Assembly (NCBI GenBank): GCA_951813285.1
Contig: OX638355.1
Coordinates: forward strand, 963,136-1,027,135
Length of the DNA stretch: 64,000 nt
Source: Terriglobia bacterium
Lineage (GTDB): Bacteria > Acidobacteriota > Terriglobia > Versatilivoradales > Versatilivoraceae
Direction of reading: 5' to 3'
The notes under the pieces were generated by a model, which had not been told where the DNA came from, did no database searches, and saw only the letters and a program-made list of their open reading frames with translations. The position numbers and the translations under genes were made by a program. This document shows, piece by piece, positions 24,786 through 34,009 of the stretch (positions are counted from its first letter, which is position 1; each line of letters opens with the position of its first letter).

Positions 24786-25516
24786 TGGACAGACCGGATG
24801 CCGTCGACGATTCTCTGTTCGAACTCGACTTCGTCCTGGGTGTTGGGGATGGGCTTTCCGTTCAGAAAGAAGGCGGGAACGGAACGGACTTGGGCCAACT
24901 GGCCTTCCAGGATGTCCCGGTTGATCTTCTCCCTCACTTCGGGATTCCAAAGATCTCGCCGGAAGAGCGCCAGGTTGAGCTGCAGTTCGGCGGCGTAACG
25001 GAGAAAGAAGGTTTGGGCGTCCGGAACCTTGGCCCACTCGCTCTGGCGCTGGAGGAGCAGGTCGTGCATTTCCCAGAACTTGTACTGGCGTCCGGCGGCC
25101 TCGGCCGCCTGGGCGGCAATCATGGCGTTGCCGTGAGCCCTCTGCATGGGGTTGTGCTTGAAGACGATTTTCAGCCGGGCGCCGTGCTTTCTGGCGATCG
25201 TGGCCACTCGGCTGCTGGCGGCGGCGCAGGCCCCGCACTGAAAGTCGACGAATTCGACCAGGACCGCCTTGGCCAGGCTGTTTCCCTTGCTCCACCCCTC
25301 CGTACTGATCGGGGAAAGGGTGTTGCCGGAGGTTGGGACCGGTGCGGAGACCGTCTGATCGTCGGCACGGCGCTGCAGGTAGAAAGCGGCCCCCAGGGCA
25401 ACCGCGACCACCAGGGCCAGGAGGGCCAGGGGCTTGGCGATCGACCGGGCCTTTTTTTTGCGCGGCTTGCCGCGGGCTCCCGAACGCGGTTTTTGAGAGG
25501 AGGGCGCCTTGGCCAT
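24782..25516 (-). CDS. DsbA-family thiol oxidoreductase, membrane anchored
   Basis: 244 aa from ATG 25516 (a start at 25531 is also possible). A basic N-terminus and one transmembrane segment (PLALLALVVAVALGAAFYL) anchor a thioredoxin-fold domain with active site VDFQCGACAAAS and the cis-Pro loop SVPAFFLNGKPIP. It introduces disulfides into exported proteins and is recycled by the VKOR encoded immediately downstream in an overlapping frame. Confidence 0.92.
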   Translation of the reverse strand: MAKAPSSQKPRSGARGKPRKKKARSIAKPLALLALVVAVALGAAFYLQRRADDQTVSAPVPTSGNTLSPISTEGWSKGNSLAKAVLVEFVDFQCGACAAASSRVATIARKHGARLKIVFKHNPMQRAHGNAMIAAQAAEAAGRQYKFWEMHDLLLQRQSEWAKVPDAQTFFLRYAAELQLNLALFRRDLWNPEVREKINRDILEGQLAQVRSVPAFFLNGKPIPNTQDEVEFEQRIVDGIRSVQ

Positions 25517-25564
25517 CAGTCGATTCTCCAAATCCGGGGCATCTTTCCAATCACTGAAGACGGG

Positions 25565-26146
25565 CTAGGGGGACAGGGCAATGTCATCTTCGTTTCCCCG
25601 GATGCCGTCGGCGCCCAGGGACAGGATCTGCAGACCCTGCGGACCGGAACGCTGCAGAACGAGCGGGCGTCCCCAGGCGTCAAAGCGAATCGAAGCCGCC
25701 ATGTGCCGGGGGAAAAGCAGGTCGTTCAGCCCGGACAGGTTATCGGCCTTGGGGTATTCCCCATGGACTGCCTGGTACTCCTTGATGACCTTGACCAGCT
25801 TGCCCAGATCCTGGCGGGTCTGGCGTTCTCTGGTTATGTCCAGGGCCTGCCGCAGGGTCTCGACCTGAACCCAGTTCCCGTCTGCAAAGCGGACCGCTTC
25901 CACCTCCCACTTCCCCCGTGAGTTCCGGGAAAGCTGAAAAACCATGTTCAAGTTGGCTTCGGCAACCGCGTGCTTGCCCCCGGCCTGGGTGACTTTTCGG
26001 ATTTCCAGCGATTTGCCCTCGATCTCCATCAGTCCCAACTGCAGGATTCTCTTTCGGGCGCTCTCCTGGGTAAGCTTGCGGGAGGAGGCACAACCGGTAA
26101 TGCAGCAAACGAGCGCCAGCAGCGCAAAGATCCTTAACCCGTTCAT
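25565..26146 (-). CDS. Lipoprotein with GspG-like C-terminal region
   Basis: 193 aa. A lipoprotein signal peptide ends in ITGCASS. The middle is unrecognised; the C-terminal ~80 residues (LGKLVKVIKEYQAVHGEYP ... RFDAWGRPLVLQ ... ILSLGADGIRGNEDDI) closely resemble the globular end of type II secretion major pseudopilins, including the calcium-loop-like DGIRGNEDD. There is no pilin-type N-terminal helix, so this is a lipoprotein that has borrowed a pseudopilin head. In a minus-strand run with citrate synthase and the DsbA/VKOR genes. Confidence 0.72.
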   Translation of the reverse strand: MNGLRIFALLALVCCITGCASSRKLTQESARKRILQLGLMEIEGKSLEIRKVTQAGGKHAVAEANLNMVFQLSRNSRGKWEVEAVRFADGNWVQVETLRQALDITRERQTRQDLGKLVKVIKEYQAVHGEYPKADNLSGLNDLLFPRHMAASIRFDAWGRPLVLQRSGPQGLQILSLGADGIRGNEDDIALSP

Positions 26147-26171
26147 GGGACAATCATCCTACCATGGATTC

Positions 26172-26660
26172 TCAGGGAGTACCGGCTCTGAGGAGTTGGA
26201 CGTGTACGGCGCTGTTGACCTGCTGCGAGACCTGCAGGGCCTCCTGAACCACGGGGCGGCAATCCTGGGGAACTTTCTCAATTGTCTGGATCAGGGAGGC
26301 GTTGATCTTCTGGGTGGATTTCAAGAGCACCTTCAGGAGTTTTTGACCCTTTTTCTGGTCTGGATCTTCCTTCGCGGCCAAGTCATCGGCTCGGTTCAGG
26401 GCCAGGGCGTACCCGATCAGGTGCCTCCGAGCCTGGTTCTGATCGCATTTCCGAACCAGGATTCGGAACTGCTTGAGCCGATCAAAAGCGATATCCAGGT
26501 ATACGCCCAGTTGCTTTCGGGGAGTGTTGGCCTTCCGCAGGGCTTCTTCCTCCGTTGGGGAGAACTTGTCGGGGGAGAGAGCCTCCTCGGAGGCCGAGGA
26601 ATGGTGAGCCAGGCCGAAAGTTACCGCCAATATGCCGAGGGCAACCAGCCCGCGGACCAA
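26172..26660 (-). CDS. Conserved-looking exported helical protein, unknown function
   Basis: 162 aa. A signal peptide (LVALGILAVTFGLAHHSSA) precedes a helical, Lys/Gln-rich mature domain (QLGVYLDIAFDRLKQFRILVRKCD, then AALNRADDLAAKEDPDQKKGQKLLKVLL type helices). No known motif. The gene ends 25 nt before the downstream lipoprotein and starts 37 nt after citrate synthase, so it is probably in their operon. Periplasmic location inferred. Confidence 0.6.
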   Translation of the reverse strand: MVRGLVALGILAVTFGLAHHSSASEEALSPDKFSPTEEEALRKANTPRKQLGVYLDIAFDRLKQFRILVRKCDQNQARRHLIGYALALNRADDLAAKEDPDQKKGQKLLKVLLKSTQKINASLIQTIEKVPQDCRPVVQEALQVSQQVNSAVHVQLLRAGTP

Positions 26661-26697
26661 AGGGGCGCGGATTGGAACGGATGGCGGCAGCAGGGGA

Positions 26698-27822
26698 TTA
26701 CCTCTCGTTCACGGGAATATAGGGTGCGGGATGAGAGGGGCCGGTGTACTCGGCCCTGGGCCGAATGAGGCGGTTGTTGTCCAGTTGCTCGAGAGCGTGC
26801 GCGGTCCAGCCGGAGATGCGGCTGACCGCGAAGAGCGGGGTGAACAGGTCGACCGGGATCCCGAGGTTGTAGTAGACCGTGGCCGAATAGAAATCGACGT
26901 TGGCGTTGATATTCTTTTCCCGCTTCACCACCTCTTCGATCACCCGGGAGGTCTCGAACCACTTGCGGGTGCCCGAACTCTCGGACAGGTCGCGGGACAT
27001 TCGGCGCAGATGGGTGGCGCGCGGATCCTCGGTTCGATAGACCCGGTGCCCGAACCCGCTGATCTTCCGCTTACTGGCCAAGGCTTCCTTGACATAGGTT
27101 TCGGCCCGCTCGGTCTCGCCAATGTCGATCAACATCCGCATGACATCCTGGTTGGCACCGCCGTGCAGGGGGCCTTTCAAGGTTCCGATGGCCGAGGTGA
27201 CGGCGGAATGGACGTCCGTCAAGGTGGCCACGGTCACCCGGGCCGCAAAGGTCGAGGCGTTGAACTCATGGTCGGCGTGCAGGATGAGCGCCACGTCCAG
27301 GGCCCGCTCGGCGGTCGCATCGGGCTTTTCCCCGGTCAACATGTAGACGAAGTTGGCGGCATGGGAAAGCCCGGAGTCGGGGCTGACCGGTTCCTGGCCG
27401 TTGCGGATGCGGTCGGCCGTGGCCACGATGGAAGCGATCTGGCCGGTCAGACGATAGGTCTTGCGCAGGTTGGCCGGTTTGTCGTTGGCGGCGGCGTCGG
27501 GGTCGTAGTGGGACAGGGCCGAGACAGCCGTGCGCAGGACATCCATGGGGGGAGCGTCCGGGGGCAAGCTCTTCAGCAACTGAAGCACTGCTTCCGGCAA
27601 GGCCCTGCTCCGACCCATGACCGCTGTCATTTCGTCCAATTCCGCCTGCTTGGGGAGGCGGCCGAACCACAACAGGTAGCAGACTTCCTCAAAAGTCGAA
27701 TGTTCCGCCAGATCGTGGATGTCTATGCCTCGATAGGACAGAATTCCCTTTTGTCCGTCGATGTAGCAGATGGATGAGGTCGCCGCCACTACATCCTGCA
27801 AGCCTTCCTTAAACCTGGACAT
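26698..27822 (-). CDS. gltA: Citrate synthase
   Basis: 374 aa, the short (type I) citrate synthase length. Catalytic elements are complete: HADHEFNASTFAARV, GPLHGGANQDVMRML with the active-site His, and KISGFGHRVYRTEDPRA. It condenses acetyl-CoA with oxaloacetate to enter the TCA cycle; 2-methylcitrate synthase is a possible alternative that sequence inspection does not exclude. A 200-bp upstream gap should hold its promoter; I see a TAGAAT-like box but no good -35. Confidence 0.93.
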   Translation of the reverse strand: MSRFKEGLQDVVAATSSICYIDGQKGILSYRGIDIHDLAEHSTFEEVCYLLWFGRLPKQAELDEMTAVMGRSRALPEAVLQLLKSLPPDAPPMDVLRTAVSALSHYDPDAAANDKPANLRKTYRLTGQIASIVATADRIRNGQEPVSPDSGLSHAANFVYMLTGEKPDATAERALDVALILHADHEFNASTFAARVTVATLTDVHSAVTSAIGTLKGPLHGGANQDVMRMLIDIGETERAETYVKEALASKRKISGFGHRVYRTEDPRATHLRRMSRDLSESSGTRKWFETSRVIEEVVKREKNINANVDFYSATVYYNLGIPVDLFTPLFAVSRISGWTAHALEQLDNNRLIRPRAEYTGPSHPAPYIPVNER

Positions 27823-28022
27823 TCACCACTCCTTCTCCACCCTCTCAAGCAACCGTGCGATGTGTTTCCTGCGGGAAAACCGGCGGGGCCAGCCTGAAAC
27901 GGGACACGCGGTCTGATAGCGAGGCCGGAATTCTAAACCAAAGCCCGTGTTTGTGGGAAGGAAATTCGTGAGCGGCAGGCTGCCTGCGGTAAAAGCGTCC
28001 GGTGGGAGTCTGGGTGTCCCTC

Positions 28023-28556
28023 TCAAAACCACCAGGCCTTCCAGAAGAGCAAGCCCAAGGCGCCGGCGAAGCCCAGCACCAGCCGATATTCGCGGTTGCG
28101 GCGGTAGTGTTGCAGGCTGAACGGGGCTGGGCCGCGGCTGGCCGGCCAGCGGGTGGGGAGAAAGAAGGGGACGGTCTTCCGGTAGTCGGGATAGCGGCGG
28201 GGGAAAAGTTGTCTCAGGCGCTCTTCCTCGGCCCGCATGGCCGGACCATACAAAAGGAAGAAGCAGGCCAGAAACAGGACCAGGATGAGCAGGCTGCGCC
28301 CGGCCAGGCTGAATCCCAGGCCGATCACGAAGCTGCCCAGGTAGAGCGGATGACGGGTGAAGGCGTAGGGCCCGGAAACGGCCAGTTGGTCGTTCTTGCG
28401 GACGTGGCCGGCGGCCCATCCCCGAAAGAGCATTCCCAGGAAGGCCAGAGCGATTCCCAGCGGCCAAAAGGGCCAGGTGGGGTTGGCCAGCCAGAGATAG
28501 AGGCCGGCCAGGAGAAAGCCGGCCGGGACACGGATGCGGGTAAGGATAGGCAGCAT
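28023..28556 (-). CDS. ICMT/phospholipid methyltransferase-like membrane protein
   Basis: 177 aa with four or more hydrophobic helices. The conserved SAM-site region VSGPYAFTRHPLYLGSF and the C-terminal RAEEERLRQLFPRRYPDYRKTVP segment identify the isoprenylcysteine methyltransferase-like family. It is the last gene of the LPS-core run, 13 nt after waaC, so it may modify a lipid or envelope component. Second copy of the family in this window. Confidence 0.82.
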   Translation of the reverse strand: MLPILTRIRVPAGFLLAGLYLWLANPTWPFWPLGIALAFLGMLFRGWAAGHVRKNDQLAVSGPYAFTRHPLYLGSFVIGLGFSLAGRSLLILVLFLACFFLLYGPAMRAEEERLRQLFPRRYPDYRKTVPFFLPTRWPASRGPAPFSLQHYRRNREYRLVLGFAGALGLLFWKAWWF

Positions 28557-28569
28557 GAGGCATTCCGGC

Positions 28570-29640
28570 TCAGTCGGCCCGGAGTGGAAGCGAAGCCTGG
28601 GACCGGGGTTGCTCCAGCCGCCTCACCACCGCATCGAACACTTGATCCACCGTGACCAGGGTCATGCACTGGCAGCGGTACTTCCAGCAGGTCCTCTTGT
28701 AGCAGGGCCCGCAGGGAACCGGGTGGAACACCGCCAGGTCCTCCGGGTGGGGGGACCCGTTCCTTCCGGGGTCGGTCGGACCGAAGATCGCGACCACCGG
28801 TGTGCGGCAGGCCGTGGCCAGGTGCAGCGGTCCGGTGTCGCCCCCCACGAACAGGCGGGCCCTCCGGGCCAGGGCAATGAACTGGGGAAGGGTGGTCGAA
28901 AAGGTCGGGGGCGTGTCGTCCGGACAGGCCGCCATCACTTCCCGGACCAGATCCTCTTCTCCCGGCCCCCAGGTCAGCACCGTCTTCAGACCCAGCTCCC
29001 GCCTGATTCGATGGTGGAGAAGGCCATAGTTGGAGGGAGACCAGTTCTTGGTTACCCAGCCGCCACCGGGATTGAGGATAATGAACTCCTTCAGGCGGCG
29101 TTGAGCCAACTGAGCCTCAACGTAGGCCCGGTCCTGCTCTTCCACGCCCAGCCCGAACCCGCCTGGGCCGCGGGGGGCTCCCTGGCTGCCAACCAGAGCG
29201 CGATGCAGCTCGCTGACGTGGGGGGCTGCGGGCCGCGGTGACACCCGTTTGCCGTAGAGGATGCGGCAACCGGGTTCTTTCAGGTGGTCCTTGTCGTACC
29301 CCACCAGCAAGCGGGCGCCGGAAAAGAGGCCGAAGGCCGCCGACTTCCATAGTCCCTGGAAGTCAAAGGCCACCTCGTACCGCTGCTGCCTCAGTTGGCT
29401 CAGACCATGGAAAATCTCGTTCCAGATCCGGGGTCGCCACAGTGCCCGCCTCCACTTGCGGGTATCGACTTCAATCACCCGGTCGAGCCAGGGGTGGTTC
29501 CTCAGCAGGACGGCGGCCTGCTTCTCGACCAGCCAGTCGATCCGGGCCCGGGGAAAAGAGGCTCTCAAGTCCGACAGGGCGGGAAGCGTGTGGACCACAT
29601 CCCCGATCGAACCCAGCTTGATGATCAGGATCCGGTTCAT
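28570..29640 (-). CDS. waaC: Glycosyltransferase family 9, heptosyltransferase I-like
   Basis: 356 aa. N-terminal [23 protein letters not shown] matches WaaC-type heptosyltransferases; the C-terminal half has [14 protein letters not shown] and [28 protein letters not shown], the ADP-heptose site. It should add the first heptose to Kdo of the LPS core. The start overlaps the upstream stop as ATGA. A Cys-rich C-terminal segment ([17 protein letters not shown]) is notable. The symbol rests on the N-terminal motif. Confidence 0.87.
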   Translation of the reverse strand: MNRILIIKLGSIGDVVHTLPALSDLRASFPRARIDWLVEKQAAVLLRNHPWLDRVIEVDTRKWRRALWRPRIWNEIFHGLSQLRQQRYEVAFDFQGLWKSAAFGLFSGARLLVGYDKDHLKEPGCRILYGKRVSPRPAAPHVSELHRALVGSQGAPRGPGGFGLGVEEQDRAYVEAQLAQRRLKEFIILNPGGGWVTKNWSPSNYGLLHHRIRRELGLKTVLTWGPGEEDLVREVMAACPDDTPPTFSTTLPQFIALARRARLFVGGDTGPLHLATACRTPVVAIFGPTDPGRNGSPHPEDLAVFHPVPCGPCYKRTCWKYRCQCMTLVTVDQVFDAVVRRLEQPRSQASLPLRAD

Positions 29641-30149
29641 CGATCCTTCTTCCCCTTGGAGGCGGGCGGCCCCTGGGTCCGCATCAGTCCCTTCAGCAGG
29701 CTGCGGGTGGAGTGGTCCTTGGGATCTCCGGCAATGGCGATCCGTCCCCCGTAGGAGAGCACCACCTCTCTCTCGGGCACCGTCTGCTCGCTGTAGTCGG
29801 TTCCCTTGCAGTGAATGTGCGGCTGCAGCCTGCGAAGCACCCGTTCCACGTTCAATTCCTCAAAGACCAGCACGTAGTCCACGCAGGACAGGGCGGCCAG
29901 GATTTCCGCCCGTTCCTGCTGGGGCATCAGAGGACGCGGAGGCCCCTTGAGCGCGCGCACCGAGGCGTCCGCATTGAGGGCCACCACCAGGCAGTCCCCC
30001 AATTGCCGGGCCTCCCGCAGGTAGCGGACGTGGCCCACGTGGAGCCAGTCGAAGCATCCGTTGGCCAGCACGACCTGGCGGCCGCGCTCCTTCAGGTCTG
30101 TCACCAAAGGCTGCAAGGCCTCCAGCGAGAGGATCTTGGCGCTATCCAT
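29637..30149 (-). CDS. rfaE2: D-glycero-beta-D-manno-heptose 1-phosphate adenylyltransferase
   Basis: 170 aa. The cytidylyltransferase-like fold is shown by [22 protein letters not shown] and [12 protein letters not shown]. It activates heptose-1-phosphate with ATP, giving ADP-heptose. In enterobacteria this is the C-terminal half of HldE; here it is a separate gene (HldC style), overlapping the kinase gene by 8 nt and the heptosyltransferase by 4. Confidence 0.94.
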   Translation of the reverse strand: MDSAKILSLEALQPLVTDLKERGRQVVLANGCFDWLHVGHVRYLREARQLGDCLVVALNADASVRALKGPPRPLMPQQERAEILAALSCVDYVLVFEELNVERVLRRLQPHIHCKGTDYSEQTVPEREVVLSYGGRIAIAGDPKDHSTRSLLKGLMRTQGPPASKGKKDR

Positions 30150-31158
30150 GAGATGCTCGGTCCCTGTACACCGCCTCCTTGAGTTCCTGGCGGCTCACCG
30201 TGGCGGTGCCGTGCTTCATCACCACCAGTCCGCCGGCGTAGTTGGAGAGCCGGGCGGCCTCCTCGAAGCTGGCTCCCACGGCCAGGGCCAGAGTAAAGAC
30301 GGCAATGACGGTATCGCCTGCGCCGGTGACGTCGGCAACCTCGTCGCTCCCGAAAATCGGGATGGAAAGAGAGGGCTTGCGGGGAGTGAAGAGCGCCATG
30401 CCGTCCCGGCCGCGGGTGATGAGGACCGCCTCCGACTTCAACCGCCTCAACAGGCGCCTGCCCGCCTTTTCCAGTCGGGCCGTGTCGTTTCCGATCTCGT
30501 ACCCCAACAGGGCCTCCACCTCGGGTTCGTTGGGGGTGGAGGCGGTCAGCCCGGGAAACTGCAGCAACTGGTGCCTGGAGTCCACCGTGATGGGAAACTC
30601 CTCTCGCATCCCCGCCAGGCGGGCCACTAGCGAGGGGCTCACGTAGCCCAGCCCGTAGTCGGAGATGATGAGGCCTTGGCACAAACTCAACACGGGGGCC
30701 AAGCGCCTCCAGACCGCCTGCTCGGTCTCCCGGGTGTGTCGAAATCGCCCTTCCCGGTCCAGCCGCAGGACCTGATGCCGGGTGGAGTGGGCCGAGCCGG
30801 CCACGAAGCGGGTCTTGACGGGAGTGGGGTAGTCCCAGTCCCTTTCAATCGTGGGAATGGAGAGCTCTGTGTCCTGGAGTTGCCGGTGGAGTTCCTCTCC
30901 GGCGGCATCCCGGCCCAGGATGCCGACCGGGATGGGATGGGCCTCGAGCGCGATCAGATTGTTGATGGCGTTGGCCGCGCCCCCGGGAAGAATGCGCGAC
31001 TCCTTGTGCTTGAGGATGAGCACCGGAGCCTCGCGAGAAATCCGGGAGAACTCTCCGAACACGAACTCGTCCGCCACCAGGTCGCCGTAAACGACGATGG
31101 GACAGTCGGGAAAGCTGTCGATGATTTCCGCGTAGCGGCCGGCGTCGGGGGCAGTCAT
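30142..31158 (-). CDS. rfaE1: D-glycero-beta-D-manno-heptose-7-phosphate kinase
   Basis: 338 aa from ATG 31158, overlapping the gmhB stop as ATGA; the frame is open further upstream only within gmhB. It is a PfkB/ribokinase-fold enzyme: [14 protein letters not shown] near the N-terminus and [17 protein letters not shown] as anion hole and catalytic Asp. It phosphorylates C1 of heptose-7-phosphate for ADP-heptose synthesis. The split kinase and adenylyltransferase genes are adjacent. Confidence 0.94.
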   Translation of the reverse strand: MTAPDAGRYAEIIDSFPDCPIVVYGDLVADEFVFGEFSRISREAPVLILKHKESRILPGGAANAINNLIALEAHPIPVGILGRDAAGEELHRQLQDTELSIPTIERDWDYPTPVKTRFVAGSAHSTRHQVLRLDREGRFRHTRETEQAVWRRLAPVLSLCQGLIISDYGLGYVSPSLVARLAGMREEFPITVDSRHQLLQFPGLTASTPNEPEVEALLGYEIGNDTARLEKAGRRLLRRLKSEAVLITRGRDGMALFTPRKPSLSIPIFGSDEVADVTGAGDTVIAVFTLALAVGASFEEAARLSNYAGGLVVMKHGTATVSRQELKEAVYRDRASHG

Positions 31159-31727
31159 ACCGTCTCCAGCACGACGCGGCTGGCCTCCAGCAGATTCTCC
31201 ACCACCCACTCCGGCTGAACTTTCCACAGGTTCCTCTGGTGTTCGTAAGCCCCTCGGCCGTATCCCGAAAGGACAAAGACGGATCGGGCGCCGGCGTTGT
31301 GGGCCAGCTCGATATCGCTGTAGCGGTCTCCGATCACGAAGGATTTGCCGACGTCGACGCCGAATTCCTCGACCGCTCGCCACAACATGCCCGGCTTGGG
31401 TTTGCGGCACCGGCACACCTGGCAATAGGGAGGCTCGCCGGCCGTGGGATGATGGGGACAGTAGTAGACGGCGTCGAAGTAGGCTCCGGCGTGCTCCATT
31501 TCCCTGCGAAGCCTGGTGTGGATCCGATTGACCAGATCCTCGCTGAAGTAACCCCGGGCCACCCCGGCCTGGTTGGTCACCACGATGGATTTCAACCCCC
31601 GCCGATTGAAGCCGCGAATGGCCTCGGCAGTCCAGGGGTAGACCTGAAAGCGGGAGAGATGGTTCACGTATCCGACCTCTTCGCTGATGGTGCCGTCTCG
31701 ATCGATGAAGGCCGCAATTTCAGCCAT
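31155..31727 (-). CDS. gmhB: D-glycero-beta-D-manno-heptose 1,7-bisphosphate 7-phosphatase
   Basis: 190 aa HAD phosphatase. FIDRDGTISEEVGYV holds the nucleophile (DxDG, here DRDG), VVTNQAGVARG follows, the zinc loop CPHH...CQVCRCRKPKPGM is complete, and GDRYSDIELAHNAGA gives the acidic pair. It removes the 7-phosphate between the kinase and adenylyltransferase steps. The isomerase gmhA is not in the window. Confidence 0.94.
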   Translation of the reverse strand: MAEIAAFIDRDGTISEEVGYVNHLSRFQVYPWTAEAIRGFNRRGLKSIVVTNQAGVARGYFSEDLVNRIHTRLRREMEHAGAYFDAVYYCPHHPTAGEPPYCQVCRCRKPKPGMLWRAVEEFGVDVGKSFVIGDRYSDIELAHNAGARSVFVLSGYGRGAYEHQRNLWKVQPEWVVENLLEASRVVLETV

Positions 31728-31886
31728 GGGCGAGATGTTTAGCTAGAGCAGGGCAATCGAAGTGGAGATCAGTTGAGGCTCGCGGGGAGATCGTTGGCGG
31801 GGTTGCCGTTCCCCCGAGCCCGCGGGAGGGGCTAGCATGGCCCCTGGGTTGACGGAAACGGCCGTTCCTCCGAGCAACGGCCTCCC

Positions 31887-32969
31887 TCAGCCACCTGCCC
31901 GGAGCATCCGTACTGCCTCCTGGAAGACTTCCTCAACCGTGATCCGGGTCATGCAGCGGTGATCGATAGGACATTCTCGCAGAAGGCACGGACTGCATTC
32001 AACGTTTTTGTTCAGGACCACGGCGGCGGGGCCGAGGGGCCCGGTGGCGACCTGGTCGGTGGAACCGAACAGCGCCAGGGTGGGGATTCCCAGCGCGGCC
32101 GCCAGGTGCATGGGCCCCGAATCGTTGGTGATGAAGAGGTCGCAGCAGGCAATCATGGCGATCAACTCCGAAAGGCGTGTTCTGCCCGACAGAACCAGCG
32201 GGCGGGCGGCCATGTGCCCGCGAATGGATTCCGCGATGGGTCGCTCCTGCCGGGAGCCGAACAGGATCGCTTCCACTCCCTGGGTGCGGATCAGCCGGTC
32301 CAGGACCTGGGCGTAACGGTCTCCCATCCAGCGCTTGGCCGAACCGAAGGCGGCGCCGGGGTGGACGCCGACCACCCTGCCTCGAAATCGAACGCCCTCC
32401 TGTTCCAGTCGCTGCCTGGCAAGAGCTCGGGCCCCAGGCTGCAGCGGCAGCACCGGCGTCGTCTTTTCATGGGCCGGCGTGGGGGCGTCCAGGACCCTCT
32501 CCCGGCCCGCCAGCCGTTCCACCAGGTCGAGGTAGTAGCAGGTCTGGTGTCTCGCCTTCAGTCTTGGATCGATCGAAACGGCATGGGTCAGGAGCCAGCC
32601 GCGCCCATCCCTGCGGTAGCCCGCTCTCAGGGGAATGCGGGCCAGCCGGGTCAGGAAAGCGGCCTCGAAGGCGTTCTGCAGGAGCAGGGCGGCATCGAAG
32701 CCGCCTCGGGCGAGCTTCCGAACCAACCGGAGCCGCCCCGCCGTGCCCGCATGCCGGCCGTCGCGATCGTAGAGCCAGACGGTGTCCACCCAGGGACTGC
32801 CCTGGTAGATATCGCTGACCCAGGGCAGCACCAGCAGGGTGATGTGAGCCCGGGGAAGGAGCCGCCGAACCTCTCGCAGCGCGGGGATGGCCATCACCGA
32901 GTCCCCCACCCAGTTGGTTCCCCGAATCAGCAGCCGTCGGATGTGGTCGCCTTCCAGAAATGTCTTCAC
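31887..32969 (-). CDS. waaF: Lipopolysaccharide heptosyltransferase II-like
   Basis: 360 aa from GTG 32969, overlapping the lpxK stop; the frame is open upstream only within lpxK. The N-terminal RRLLIRGTNWVGDSVMAIPALREVR is the WaaF signature; VGVHPGAAFGSAKRW and ITNDSGPMHLAAALGIPTLALFGSTD form the donor site. It should add the second heptose of the inner core. A 159-bp gap with no clear signal separates it from gmhB. Confidence 0.9.
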   Translation of the reverse strand: MKTFLEGDHIRRLLIRGTNWVGDSVMAIPALREVRRLLPRAHITLLVLPWVSDIYQGSPWVDTVWLYDRDGRHAGTAGRLRLVRKLARGGFDAALLLQNAFEAAFLTRLARIPLRAGYRRDGRGWLLTHAVSIDPRLKARHQTCYYLDLVERLAGRERVLDAPTPAHEKTTPVLPLQPGARALARQRLEQEGVRFRGRVVGVHPGAAFGSAKRWMGDRYAQVLDRLIRTQGVEAILFGSRQERPIAESIRGHMAARPLVLSGRTRLSELIAMIACCDLFITNDSGPMHLAAALGIPTLALFGSTDQVATGPLGPAAVVLNKNVECSPCLLRECPIDHRCMTRITVEEVFQEAVRMLRAGG

Positions 32970-34009
32970 CGGAACTCTTTTTCCAATGTTTGCAACAACA
33001 AATCCCGCAGGCCGTCTCCCACGAACTCGAACGAGACCCGGGCGATGAGAACCCGAAGCGCCGGTGGATGCAGGGAAGCGGGCGGCAGATTTTCGGCGTC
33101 CTTTTCGGTGGTGATGGCTGCCTCTACCCGCAACTCCCGGCAGCGCTCGCCAATGGCGCTCAACTCCCGGGTGGAGTAGCGATGGTGATCGCGGAAGGGA
33201 AGGGCTTGTGCCAGTACCACCCCGTGGTGCCTCAAAGAGTCGAAAAACTGCTGCGGGTTGGCGAGCCCGGCGAAGGCCAGGGCTCGACATCCTGCCAGCG
33301 GCGCCTCCACTCTTTCTCCCCGGGCCGTCCTGCAGGCGACCGGCTCCAGGGCCTGGGTCGAGCGGAAGCAGGGTAGATCCGGGTTGAAGCGCCGGAGCTT
33401 ATGGGTCAGCGGGTCATAGTCCTGTTCGGTGCGCGTGCGGGTCAGGATGACGGCGTCGGCTCTGTCGAGGGCTTCCGGTGGCTCCCGTAGCTGCCCCGAG
33501 GGGACTATTCGCCCCCCTCCGAAGGGGTTGGTCACGTCCACCAGGACCAGGTCCAGGCACCGGTGGAGTTGCCGGTGCTGGAAACCGTCGTCCAGCAAAT
33601 GCAGGTCGGCGGCGTTCCGGCCCTCTATCCAGCGGCCGGCCGCGGCCCGGTTCTTGCCTACGGTGACCATTGCCCCGGGAAGGTTCCTGGCAATGACCAG
33701 GGCTTCGTCACCCGCCTGGTCGGATTGGCTCCGGATGCGTCGACCGTCGGAGACCGGCAGCGGTCCTCCCCGGTGCCGTCCCTTGTAACCCCGCAGCAAC
33801 ACCGACACCGAGTAGCCCGCGCCTTGAAGCATTTTGCCCAAGGCGATGACGGTTGGAGTCTTTCCGGTGCCTCCCAGGGTCAGGTTGCCGACGCTGATCA
33901 CCGGCCGGCCGAGCTGTCGGGCCGCGAACCAGCCGGCGTCGTAACCTCGGTTGCGGAGGCGGACAACCTGCTCATAGGCGGCGGAGACCAGGCGCGATGG
34001 CATCATCAT
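32966..34009 (-). CDS. lpxK: Tetraacyldisaccharide 4'-kinase
   Basis: 347 aa. VISVGNLTLGGTGKTPTVIAL is the LpxK P-loop; LLDDGFQHRQLHRCLDLVLVD and FAGLANPQQFF are also family landmarks. It phosphorylates the lipid A disaccharide at 4'. The frame allows starts at each of the first three Met codons. A four-nt overlap with waaA and a GTGA overlap with waaF mark tight coupling. Confidence 0.95.
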   Translation of the reverse strand: MMMPSRLVSAAYEQVVRLRNRGYDAGWFAARQLGRPVISVGNLTLGGTGKTPTVIALGKMLQGAGYSVSVLLRGYKGRHRGGPLPVSDGRRIRSQSDQAGDEALVIARNLPGAMVTVGKNRAAAGRWIEGRNAADLHLLDDGFQHRQLHRCLDLVLVDVTNPFGGGRIVPSGQLREPPEALDRADAVILTRTRTEQDYDPLTHKLRRFNPDLPCFRSTQALEPVACRTARGERVEAPLAGCRALAFAGLANPQQFFDSLRHHGVVLAQALPFRDHHRYSTRELSAIGERCRELRVEAAITTEKDAENLPPASLHPPALRVLIARVSFEFVGDGLRDLLLQTLEKEFR

